Positions 6,732 through 12,709 of a DNA stretch of 12,709 bases are shown in pieces; the stretch's first letter is position 1, and every line of letters starts with the position of its first letter. The DNA comes from Gammaproteobacteria bacterium UBA2965. GTDB taxonomy: Bacteria > Pseudomonadota > Gammaproteobacteria > Pseudomonadales > Azotimanducaceae. The notes below the pieces were generated by a model that searched no databases, had not been told where the DNA came from, and saw only the letters and a program-made list of their open reading frames with translations. A program made the translations under genes and the position numbers. The DNA lies in the NCBI GenBank assembly GCA_002348385.1, contig DEBD01000022.1, positions 5,397-18,105 of the forward strand, given 5' to 3'.

Positions 6732-7904
6732 ATGAGCGACAACAACGAGCAACTCGGAAGTCTCGTGGCGTCTGTAGACGCCTTCATCCGCGACGTAGTG
6801 ATTCCCTACGAGAGCGACCCGCGTAACGAAGACCACGGGCCCAGCGAATCGTTGCGCCGCGAGTTGGTCGAAGCCGCACATACGGCCGGCCTGGTAGCCC
6901 CACAGCTCCCCGAATGGTTGGGCGGCCACGGATTGAGCCACCGCGCCACGGCGGCGGTATTCCGGGCGGCCGGCTACTCGCCGCTGGGGCCCGTCGCCAT
7001 GAACATCATGGCGCCGGACGAGGGCAACATGCACCTGTTGGAGAAGGTGGCCACCAGCGAACAGCAGGAGCGCTTCTTAAAGCCCCTCGCATCGGGCGCC
7101 ATCCGCTCCGCTTTCCTCATGACCGAGCCCGACGGCGGCGCCGGTTCCGACCCCTCCATGATGAGCACCATTGCCGAGCGCGACGGCGACGATTGGGTGA
7201 TCACTGGCCGCAAAACCTTCATCACCGGGGGAAAAGGCGCGGGTTTCGGCATCATCATGGCCAAAACCGGCGAGTCCGCCACCATGTTTCTGGCGGATAT
7301 GGACACCCCCGGTATCTCCATCGATCGTATTCTCGACACCATCGACAGCTCCATGCCCGGTGGGCACGCGGTCATCAACCTGGAAGGCGTACGCGTGCCG
7401 GCCGACCAGATTCTTGGCGCCGCCGACGAGGGATTTCGCTATGCGCAGGTACGCCTGGCACCCGCTCGGCTGACCCATTGTATGCGCTGGTGGGGCGCGG
7501 CAGAGCGCGCCCACGACATCGCCGCGGACTACGCCTGCACGCGCAGCGCCTTCGGCAAACTACTGGCGGACCACGAAGGGGTCGGCTTCATGCTTGCCGA
7601 CAATCTCATGGACCTCAAGCAGTCAGAGCTGATGATCGACTGGTGCGCCGATGTGCTGGACAGCGGCGCCACCGGCACTCCGGAGTCGAGCATGGCCAAG
7701 GTCGCGGTGTCCGAAGCGCTGTTTCGGGTAGCCGATCGCTGCGTTCAGATTCTCGGCGGCACCGGGGTCAGCCGAGACACTGTGGTTGAGCAGGTGTTTC
7801 GCGAGATCCGGGCTTTTCGCATCTACGACGGGCCGTCGGAGGTGCACCGCTGGTCTCTAGCCAAAAAGGTCAAAAGAGAAACGCTGAAAGCGCGCCAGGG
7901 CTAA
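6732..7904 (+). CDS. Acyl-CoA dehydrogenase, ACAD10/11-like
   Basis: A 390-residue FAD-dependent acyl-CoA dehydrogenase, introducing an alpha-beta double bond into an acyl-CoA. Landmarks are the signature FLMTEPDGGAGSD (128-140), the FAD-contact segment WVITGRKTFITGG (155-167), RSAFG (271-275) and QILGGTGVSRD (339-349). The segment RLTHCMRWWGAAERA resembles the HHCMR region of ACAD10/11-type enzymes. At the usual catalytic glutamate (IYEGT in medium-chain enzymes) this protein has IYDGPSE, with Asp366 as the probable base; this is also a trait of the ACAD10/11 group. The start at 6732 was chosen because GAAGG lies 6 bases upstream and the family N-terminus begins there. It is transcribed divergently from the thioredoxin-fusion operon and converges on xthA. 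The substrate is unknown; a bulky, branched or hydroxylated acyl-CoA is plausible. Confidence 0.93.
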   Translation: MSDNNEQLGSLVASVDAFIRDVVIPYESDPRNEDHGPSESLRRELVEAAHTAGLVAPQLPEWLGGHGLSHRATAAVFRAAGYSPLGPVAMNIMAPDEGNMHLLEKVATSEQQERFLKPLASGAIRSAFLMTEPDGGAGSDPSMMSTIAERDGDDWVITGRKTFITGGKGAGFGIIMAKTGESATMFLADMDTPGISIDRILDTIDSSMPGGHAVINLEGVRVPADQILGAADEGFRYAQVRLAPARLTHCMRWWGAAERAHDIAADYACTRSAFGKLLADHEGVGFMLADNLMDLKQSELMIDWCADVLDSGATGTPESSMAKVAVSEALFRVADRCVQILGGTGVSRDTVVEQVFREIRAFRIYDGPSEVHRWSLAKKVKRETLKARQG

Positions 7905-7914
7905 CCGCCCCAGG

Positions 7915-8685
7915 CTAGTGCAGCTCGGCGATCACGGGCGCATGATCCGAGGCGGTCATGCCATCCTGCTTCTTGCGGTAGTCACGGTCCGTGCCCACGT
8001 CTAGCAGATTGTCCCGAACGGCCGCCGTGCCAAGGATCAGATCGATGCGTAGTCCGTGCCCCCGGTGGAACGACCCTCCGCGATAATCCCACCACGAGAA
8101 TGTCTGTTCGCCCGGATACTTGTGTCGATACAAGTCCGTCAGACCCAGCTCAAGCACGCGCTGCAACCGATCCCGCTCCTGCTTGGTGTGAAAGATGTCG
8201 CCGTCTGCCTTAGTGCCCCGCCAGCCATCTAACGGCGTCGGCACGATGTTGAAATCACCACACAAAACGGCCCGTTCAGCGTTGCGAGCATTCCAGAATT
8301 CGATCAACGCATCGAACCAGGCCAGCTTCATCTCGTAGTCGTCGTGCTCCAAGGTTTTGCCATTGGGGCAATACACCGTGGTGAACTCGAGCTGGTCTGC
8401 CACGTTCACCGTGAGCAGGCGCGCACCTGCCTCCTCCTGGCCCGGCAGGCCGGACTGTGCGACGCTCAGCGGCAGGCGGCTCAATACCGCTACCCCGTTC
8501 CAGGCCTTCTGCCCGTGAGTAACGGCCTGGTACCCCAGCGCTTCAAAGTCGTCGTGAGGAAACGCGTCGTCTACCAGCTTGAGCTCCTGCAGGCCCACCA
8601 CGTCGGGTTGACGGTCTGCCAGCCAGCGCTTCAGAAAATCCATGCGAGCGCCGAACCCGTTGATGTTCCATGTGGCAATTTTCAT
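7915..8685 (-). CDS. xthA: Exodeoxyribonuclease III
   Basis: A 256-residue member of the exonuclease III / AP endonuclease family (EEP fold). It cleaves DNA at abasic sites and removes 3' blocking groups during base-excision repair. Catalytic residues are all visible: Asn7 (TWNING), Glu34 (LQELK), Tyr105 (VYCPNG), Asp144 and Asn146 (GDFNIVP), Asp215 (RIDLIL), and the Asp247-His248 pair (SDHAP). Length is typical. The ATG at 8685 is the natural start because MKIATWN is the standard N-terminus. It lies convergent to one acyl-CoA dehydrogenase (10 bases between stops) and divergent from another (41 bases between starts), so it is a housekeeping gene placed between two catabolic genes. No functional link to them is apparent. 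Confidence 0.96.
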   Translation of the reverse strand: MKIATWNINGFGARMDFLKRWLADRQPDVVGLQELKLVDDAFPHDDFEALGYQAVTHGQKAWNGVAVLSRLPLSVAQSGLPGQEEAGARLLTVNVADQLEFTTVYCPNGKTLEHDDYEMKLAWFDALIEFWNARNAERAVLCGDFNIVPTPLDGWRGTKADGDIFHTKQERDRLQRVLELGLTDLYRHKYPGEQTFSWWDYRGGSFHRGHGLRIDLILGTAAVRDNLLDVGTDRDYRKKQDGMTASDHAPVIAELH

Positions 8686-8726
8686 GCAGCGATTGTAGCG
8701 TTAATCTCCCCTCGCAGGAGACGCAA

Positions 8727-9914
8727 ATGAGCGCAGAGCAGGAACTCGAAGCGTTTCGCCAGCAAACCCGAGATTGGTTGGCCGAAAATTGTCCGGAAGG
8801 TGCTCGGGGGCCGGGTCAGATTGCATGGGGTAGCTCCAAGGTCGAGCTGGAGCCAGACGTACGCCTGTGGCTGGAACGGATGGCCGAACGCGGGTGGACA
8901 GTGCCCACCTGGCCCAGGGAGTACGGCGGCGCCGAGCTGGACCGGGACCACTACACGGTGCTCATCGATGAGCTCAAGCGCATTGCTGCGCGCACCCCGC
9001 TGACCGGCCGAGGTGTCAACTACATTGGTCCCACCATCCTGGAACTCGGCAGCGACGATCAGAAGGCGCGCTGGCTGCCGGGCATCGCGCGTGGTGAGGG
9101 TGGCTGGGCCATGGGTTACTCCGAACCCGGAGCCGGCTCGGATCTCGCGGGGCTGACCACCCGGGCCACGCTCAAGGGTGACCACTACGTGCTGAATGGT
9201 CGTAAGACGTGGACCTCGGACGCCATGGACTGCGACTATATCTTCGTGCTCGTGCGCACCGATCCGGACAAGCCCAAGCACGAGGGCATCAGCCTGGTGC
9301 TGATAGACATGGATCAACCCGGTGTTCAGGTTCGCCCCATTGCGCTGCTTTCTGGCGCTTCTCCATTCAACGAAACCCTTTTCGAAGATGCGGTGGCCCG
9401 GGCAGACGATGTGATCGGGGGGGTGAACAACGGCTGGACCGTAGGCAAGCGCCTGCTGCAGTTCGAACGCTCGACGCACGCGGGCATCAACATCTCGGGC
9501 TCCCAGGGAGGACGCAGCGCAGACGCACACATGCCCGAGAAGATTCGCCGTTATGTGCAATCTCATGGCGCACGGATGAGCGACCCGATCCTGCGCGAAC
9601 GCCTCGTCCGATTCGAGCAGAACGCCCACGCGCAAAGGCTCACACAAAGCCGAGCCATCGAGGAGCTGCAGGCACGAGCGCCCGGATTTACGTCGTCCGC
9701 CGTGAAGCTCACCGGCGCCCTGAACGCGCAGGAAGCCGACGAGTTGCTGCTGGCCGCCATGGGCACGCGCGGGCTGGCCTGGGAAGGCGACGACGCCAAG
9801 GAGATTGAAGCCACACGCACGTGGCTACGCCAGAAGTCGCTCACCATTGCCGGCGGCACGAAGGAGGTGCAGCTGAACATCATCGCCAAGCGGGTGCTGG
9901 GTCTGCCGGACTAG
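8727..9914 (+). CDS. Acyl-CoA dehydrogenase, FadE-like
   Basis: A 395-residue acyl-CoA dehydrogenase unlike the one at 6732. It shows the N-terminal helical domain, the signature GYSEPGAGSDL (130-140), the FAD segment NGRKTWTS (157-164), a beta-domain, and the C-terminal IAGGTKEVQLNIIAKRVLG (374-392). The usual catalytic Glu in the C-terminal (Y/I)EGT motif is replaced by Gly376. Glu247-Arg248 in helix G (QFERSTHAG) aligns with the alternative base used by isovaleryl- and long-chain acyl-CoA dehydrogenases, so activity is probably retained. This layout is also common in actinobacterial FadE enzymes for steroid side chains and rings. The start at 8727 was chosen because AGGAG lies 6 bases upstream; an upstream frame opening at 8670 overlaps xthA and is not needed. 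Confidence 0.93.
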   Translation: MSAEQELEAFRQQTRDWLAENCPEGARGPGQIAWGSSKVELEPDVRLWLERMAERGWTVPTWPREYGGAELDRDHYTVLIDELKRIAARTPLTGRGVNYIGPTILELGSDDQKARWLPGIARGEGGWAMGYSEPGAGSDLAGLTTRATLKGDHYVLNGRKTWTSDAMDCDYIFVLVRTDPDKPKHEGISLVLIDMDQPGVQVRPIALLSGASPFNETLFEDAVARADDVIGGVNNGWTVGKRLLQFERSTHAGINISGSQGGRSADAHMPEKIRRYVQSHGARMSDPILRERLVRFEQNAHAQRLTQSRAIEELQARAPGFTSSAVKLTGALNAQEADELLLAAMGTRGLAWEGDDAKEIEATRTWLRQKSLTIAGGTKEVQLNIIAKRVLGLPD

Positions 9915-9955
9915 GGCCTTTCCACACTCATTGCCGACGCCTGTCCAACCAGCGG

Positions 9956-10708
9956 CTACTGGGCGGTAAATCCCCCGTCCACCGAGAGCACCGAGCCCTG
10001 ACACAGGGTGGAGTCGTCCGAGGCGAAGAACAGAATGGCACCCGCCACCTCATGCGCCGTTCCCATGCGACCGATGGGCATGACGCCGGTGAGCATGGCC
10101 TTGGCTTCGCCCTGATCCGGCATGAGCTTGGTCCAGCGATCCATCATAGGCGTATCAATGACACCCGGACACACACAGTTGAAGCGCACGCCAGAGGACG
10201 CTAACTCGATGGCCATGTCCTTGGTGAACACTACGAGTCCGCCTTTGGCACCACCATACGCAGAAGACAATGGAAAGCCGACGAGGCCATTGAGCGAAGC
10301 CACGTTGATCACGCTCCCGCTGCCCCGCTCCACCATATGTGGAACCAGGTGCTTGCATAGAAGCCAGGGCCCCTTGAGATCGGTGTCCTGCACGCGGTCC
10401 CACTCTTCCACCGTGGTCTCATCGTAGCTGCGATTCAGTTCGGACCCTGCATTGTTGACAATCACATCCACGTGATCCCACTGGCGCAGCGCTTCAGCCG
10501 CAACCCGCTTCACGTCCTCTTCGAAGCGCACATCGCAGTGTATGGTGGTGACCGCGTTGCCCAACTCGGCCGCCAGCGTATCCGCCGCCGCCTTGTCCAG
10601 GTCGGCAATGAGCACCTTGGCGCCTTCCTCAACGAAACGACGCACGGTGGCCTCGCCGATTCCATTGGAACCTCCCGTCACCACACAGGTTCGATCCAGC
10701 AACCTCAT
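9956..10708 (-). CDS. SDR family oxidoreductase, NAD type
   Basis: A 250-residue classical short-chain dehydrogenase. Motifs: TGGSNGIG (11-18), Asp36 at the end of the second beta strand (favouring NAD over NADP), CDV (58-60), NNAG (85-88), catalytic Ser138, Tyr151 and Lys155 (YGGAK), CPG (180-182) and a final SVDGG. The position normally held by the tetrad asparagine is Asp110 (TDLKG), a modest deviation. The ATG at 10708 is preferred, with AAGGGG 8 bases upstream; a TTG immediately before it could also be read. It is convergent with the acyl-CoA dehydrogenase (41 bases between stops) and downstream of the YaiI-family gene. It likely oxidises a hydroxy intermediate of lipid or ring degradation. 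Confidence 0.93.
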   Translation of the reverse strand: MRLLDRTCVVTGGSNGIGEATVRRFVEEGAKVLIADLDKAAADTLAAELGNAVTTIHCDVRFEEDVKRVAAEALRQWDHVDVIVNNAGSELNRSYDETTVEEWDRVQDTDLKGPWLLCKHLVPHMVERGSGSVINVASLNGLVGFPLSSAYGGAKGGLVVFTKDMAIELASSGVRFNCVCPGVIDTPMMDRWTKLMPDQGEAKAMLTGVMPIGRMGTAHEVAGAILFFASDDSTLCQGSVLSVDGGFTAQ

Positions 10709-10728
10709 CAACTTTTCCCCTTGCTACG

Positions 10729-10762
10729 AAAAAACATACCCATCAGGCACTTAGCCTTGCCT
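10729..10762 (-). terminator. Possible weak terminator between tandem genes
   Basis: On the - strand after the YaiI-family stop, AGGCA and TGCCT (10745-10762) can form a 5-base-pair hairpin with an 8-base loop, followed about 10 bases later by six T residues (10734-10729). The distance to the T-run is longer than in a standard intrinsic terminator, so this is only a candidate. Confidence 0.25.
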
Positions 10763-10783
10763 CGTCTACCTCGGTAAGCGTGA

Positions 10784-11242
10784 CTACCGAGCCCGGCGGG
10801 CAAGAAACCGGTCCAGTTCGCCGGCAAACGTCTTACGCTCGCTTTTAGAGAGCGCGCTTGGCCCACCGGTCATCTCTCCGCTGGCTCGCATGGTATCCAT
10901 GAAGTCCCGCATATTCAGCCGCGCGCGGACGTTCTCGGGTGTGTAGAGCTCGCCCCGCGGATTGAGCGCGCTGGCACCCAGGCCCACCACCTCCGCGGCC
11001 AACGGAATGTCGGCGGTCACTACCAGATCGTCAGGCCCCAGGCGGCGCACGATTTCATCGTCGGCCACGTCGAAGCCGCCAGGAACCTGAAGTGTCTCTA
11101 TGTGGGGCGAAGGAGGCACCCGCAACGCGTGATTTGCCACCAGCACGAGTCGCACCCCGGTTCGCTGTGCCGCCCGATACAGGATCTCTTTGATTACCTT
11201 GGGACAGGCGTCGGCATCCACCCACACAGTAGCCCCACTCAC
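10784..11242 (-). CDS. yaiI: YaiI/YqxD family protein (UPF0178)
   Basis: A 152-residue protein of the widespread UPF0178 (DUF188) family, which has a PIN/NYN-like fold with a putative metal-dependent nuclease site; its role is not established. Diagnostic segments are VDADACP (8-14), TADIPLA (76-82) and NPRGELYTPENV (94-105), plus the C-terminal TGGPSALSKSER with a basic tail. The conserved acidic residues Asp9, Asp11 and Asp78 are present. The start is GTG at 11242, whose bases overlap the TGA stop of the upstream gene in a GTGA arrangement, so translation is probably coupled. Its own ribosome site is poor (a G-run about 8 bases upstream). Length and composition are normal for the family. Confidence 0.93.
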   Translation of the reverse strand: MSGATVWVDADACPKVIKEILYRAAQRTGVRLVLVANHALRVPPSPHIETLQVPGGFDVADDEIVRRLGPDDLVVTADIPLAAEVVGLGASALNPRGELYTPENVRARLNMRDFMDTMRASGEMTGGPSALSKSERKTFAGELDRFLARRAR

Positions 11243-11943
11243 ACCGGTGCCCCCGTTCTGGCCGAGGTCAGCGCCAGGTACTGCGCCTGGGCATCTTCCA
11301 GGGCGCCAGCCTCTTCAGGGGTCAGCAGTCTCGGTTGCACGTTGTCTCGAGCGGCGCTCGGCCTGGAAACGTCATACTCGCTACCCCCCAGCGAACGGTT
11401 GATGTGGTCGATCTGGGCGAACACTCGATCGACGTTTTCCGGCGTGTGTTCGAAGCAGCCGTAGTCGGTTCCGAAACGCGCGTTCACTCTGGCAGTAACC
11501 GCCCCGAAGTCGCCGGTCACCTCCTCGAAAGTGGCCACCACAACACGCTCGCGCACCGAATCCAGCACGCTGTAGAAATCTACATACTGACGCAACAGGG
11601 TCTTTAACGGCACGTCTGGTCGCCGCAACGCCAACGACCGCACCGCGGCTTCGGGATCTCGGATCAACACCACAACCGCGACCCCACGGCGAGCCCCCCG
11701 CAACACCTGCGCCGGGTGGTGAAGATGGTGCGCGATGGCAACCTCACGCTGCTGGGCCAGCTGAAACGCGAGCACCGCAAAGGTGTTGCCGCTGCGGGGA
11801 AACCCCTCGATAACCAGTTCCGTGTGGCGGTCGAGCACCAGCGCGCGGGCTCGAACCGAGCGGTGGGTCAAGCGATAGAACGGGAAGAACAGCCCCGGTC
11901 GCGCACCGATGAAAGATCGAAAGCTCAGCACTAATTCTCGCAT
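11239..11943 (-). CDS. Sulfotransferase-like protein
   Basis: From ATG 11943 this is a 234-residue P-loop protein of the PAPS-dependent sulfotransferase type. It shows a 5'-phosphosulfate loop GFPRSGNT (47-54) after a beta strand, a 3'-phosphate motif VLIRDPEAAVRS (92-103) and the downstream segment FEEVTGDFG (139-147). Such enzymes transfer sulfate from PAPS to hydroxyl or amino groups of lipids, glycans or small molecules; the acceptor here is unknown. The frame stays open to an ATG at 12150 (303 residues), but the extra 69 residues are Cys/Ala/Gly-rich, unlike the family, and neither start has a clear Shine-Dalgarno. The start is therefore uncertain and I prefer 11943. Its stop overlaps the YaiI-family start. 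The protein is short for the family but both cofactor motifs are intact. Confidence 0.78.
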   Translation of the reverse strand: MRELVLSFRSFIGARPGLFFPFYRLTHRSVRARALVLDRHTELVIEGFPRSGNTFAVLAFQLAQQREVAIAHHLHHPAQVLRGARRGVAVVVLIRDPEAAVRSLALRRPDVPLKTLLRQYVDFYSVLDSVRERVVVATFEEVTGDFGAVTARVNARFGTDYGCFEHTPENVDRVFAQIDHINRSLGGSEYDVSRPSAARDNVQPRLLTPEEAGALEDAQAQYLALTSARTGAPV

Positions 11944-12184
11944 GAACGCCGCATCGGCCCACGCTAACCGCCCGATGCAGCCGAGGCAACCATGGCCCCC
12001 GATGCCAACAGCTACGCACGACACCGTAGCGGCGGCTTTGTAAAGTTGGCGCGCCGGTGCGCACCTGGTCCCTGCAGCGGCGAGCTGCTGCTCGAGGACT
12101 AATGCTGCGTTTTGTGAAGCGGTTGGCAGAAAGCTCTCGAACCCGTTCATACCATGAATGTCGTTCTACACATGGAGCAGTGAG

Positions 12185-12544
12185 ATGAACGATACCTTTG
12201 TAGCGCCGGAATCTAGGATGACAGGGCGTCTATTTCTGCGAGACGGATGCCTGCATTTCGTACTCGACGTAGATATCGATGCCGGAACCGCAAGAGTTAG
12301 CTGCGCGAAAAACGGCCAACGCCAAGTGTTCGATATACCGCTGACCGATGTTGCAGAGCGGCTCGCGGGCAACCCCAATCTGGTGCTGGACACGCACAGC
12401 AACCATAGCAAGCCCGACAGGATCAAACGTCGCAGCGACGGTTGGTTCTTCGCCACCCGGGGCGGCGCGCAGGGCCCGTTCGCGACCGAAAGCGAGGCGC
12501 GCAAAGCGCTGGGCGACTACCTGCTCGCAGCACAGAGCGCCTAA
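12185..12544 (+). CDS. Small conserved hypothetical protein
   Basis: A 119-residue soluble protein with no signal peptide or membrane segment. The N-terminal half looks like beta strands (residues 14-52), followed by a possible short helix TDVAERLAG (54-62). The C-terminal part has RRSDGWFFATRGG.QGPF (82-99) and a helix TESEARKALGDYL (101-113). That C-terminal pattern resembles the small gammaproteobacterial DUF6316-type proteins (W-F/Y-F-x-T-R-x-G...GPF), but this is a recollection and the function is unknown. The ATG at 12185 was chosen because GGAG lies 7 bases upstream; the frame opens earlier at 12158 without a ribosome site. It is divergent from the sulfotransferase-like gene and precedes the tRNA-Gly. 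Confidence 0.75.
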   Translation: MNDTFVAPESRMTGRLFLRDGCLHFVLDVDIDAGTARVSCAKNGQRQVFDIPLTDVAERLAGNPNLVLDTHSNHSKPDRIKRRSDGWFFATRGGAQGPFATESEARKALGDYLLAAQSA

Positions 12545-12567
12545 GCCACTCTCCCCAAGCCATCCTA

Positions 12568-12586
12568 CACGCGTGAAATACGCGTG
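12568..12586 (+). other. Perfect hairpin after the hypothetical gene
   Basis: CACGCGT and ACGCGTG form a perfect 7-base-pair stem around a GAAAT loop, starting 24 bases after the upstream stop codon. It is well placed to end transcription, but GC-rich sequence rather than a T-run follows; the nearest T-run (12609-12614) is in the tRNA promoter. It may stabilise the 3' end or act as a weak terminator. Confidence 0.4.
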
Positions 12587-12605
12587 GCGGCGAGCACGGC
12601 TGCGC

Positions 12606-12634
12606 TTGTTTTTTCACCCGGTTGGGGCAAAATA
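12606..12634 (+). promoter_or_regulatory. Probable sigma-70 promoter of tRNA-Gly
   Basis: A TTGTTT (-35) and AAAATA (-10) are separated by exactly 17 bases. They are followed by a GC-rich discriminator (GCGCGCC, 12635-12641), typical of stable-RNA promoters under stringent control. Transcription would begin about 10-20 bases before the mature tRNA. Confidence 0.6.
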
Positions 12635-12660
12635 GCGCGCCTCTTTCGAGTCGCACCAGA

Positions 12661-12709
12661 GCGGGAATAGCTCAGCTGGTAGAGCACAACCTTGCCAAGG
12701 TTGGGGTCG
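12661..12709 (+). tRNA. glyT-like (GCC): tRNA-Gly(GCC), 3' end cut by window
   Basis: The acceptor 5' strand GCGGGAA, the D-arm GCTCAGCTGGTAGAGC and an anticodon stem CAACC/GGTTG around the loop TTGCCAA are visible. The anticodon is GCC (12694-12696), reading GGC/GGT glycine codons. The variable region begins and then the window ends, so the T-arm and acceptor 3' strand are missing. Confidence 0.93.

Noticed and set aside
8682..9647. 321-codon - strand frame antisense to the FadE-like gene
   Set aside because: No recognisable domain, and it covers the coding strand of a clear acyl-CoA dehydrogenase.
12661..12709. tRNA-Gly as an integration site for a mobile element
   Set aside because: No integrase, direct repeat of the tRNA end or foreign composition is visible, and the tRNA 3' end is outside the window.

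Overview
The window is GC-rich, tightly packed bacterial DNA. It ends in a tRNA-Gly(GCC) gene with an ordinary bacterial stable-RNA promoter. The xthA-type nuclease, the YaiI/YqxD-family gene, the many lipid/acyl-CoA enzymes and the frequent strand switches suggest a heterotrophic proteobacterium, most likely gammaproteobacterial and possibly marine. That placement is inferred from gene types, because no taxonomic marker beyond the tRNA start is present.

Left part (1-4167, + strand). A broken short-chain dehydrogenase (SDR) remnant is followed by a compact operon: an intact SDR, a microsomal-type epoxide hydrolase and acetoacetyl-CoA synthetase, with gaps of only 21 and 4 bases. This looks like a catabolic module that opens an epoxide, oxidises the resulting alcohol and recovers acetoacetate as acetoacetyl-CoA.

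Centre (4305-6419, - strand). This is the most interesting locus. A 171-codon gene is interrupted by one in-frame TGA that reads as selenocysteine in the motif Sec-Gly-Ser-Cys-x-x-Cys. A hairpin matching the bacterial SECIS pattern lies directly downstream of the TGA. The gene therefore encodes a UGSC-family selenoprotein, which an ordinary gene caller would split in two. It is coupled by a 3-base gap and a strong Shine-Dalgarno to an upstream 531-residue protein. That protein has an N-terminal thioredoxin-like domain (CPTC plus cis-Pro) and a large C-terminal domain of unknown function. The UxxCxxC arrangement and following sequence resemble the selenoprotein subunits of glycine and proline reductases (GrdB/PrdB), so a thioredoxin-recharged selenoenzyme is a reasonable model.

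Right part (6732-12709). Two different acyl-CoA dehydrogenases on the + strand flank a - strand exodeoxyribonuclease III gene. One is ACAD10/11-like with Asp at the usual Glu position. The other lacks that Glu and probably uses a helix-G Glu. Next come a - strand NAD-type SDR, a UPF0178 (YaiI) gene overlapping a small sulfotransferase-like gene, a + strand small conserved hypothetical gene and the truncated tRNA-Gly. The acyl-CoA dehydrogenases, SDRs, epoxide hydrolase and acetoacetyl-CoA synthetase fit a dispersed lipid, terpenoid or steroid-type degradation region. The substrate cannot be read from the sequence.
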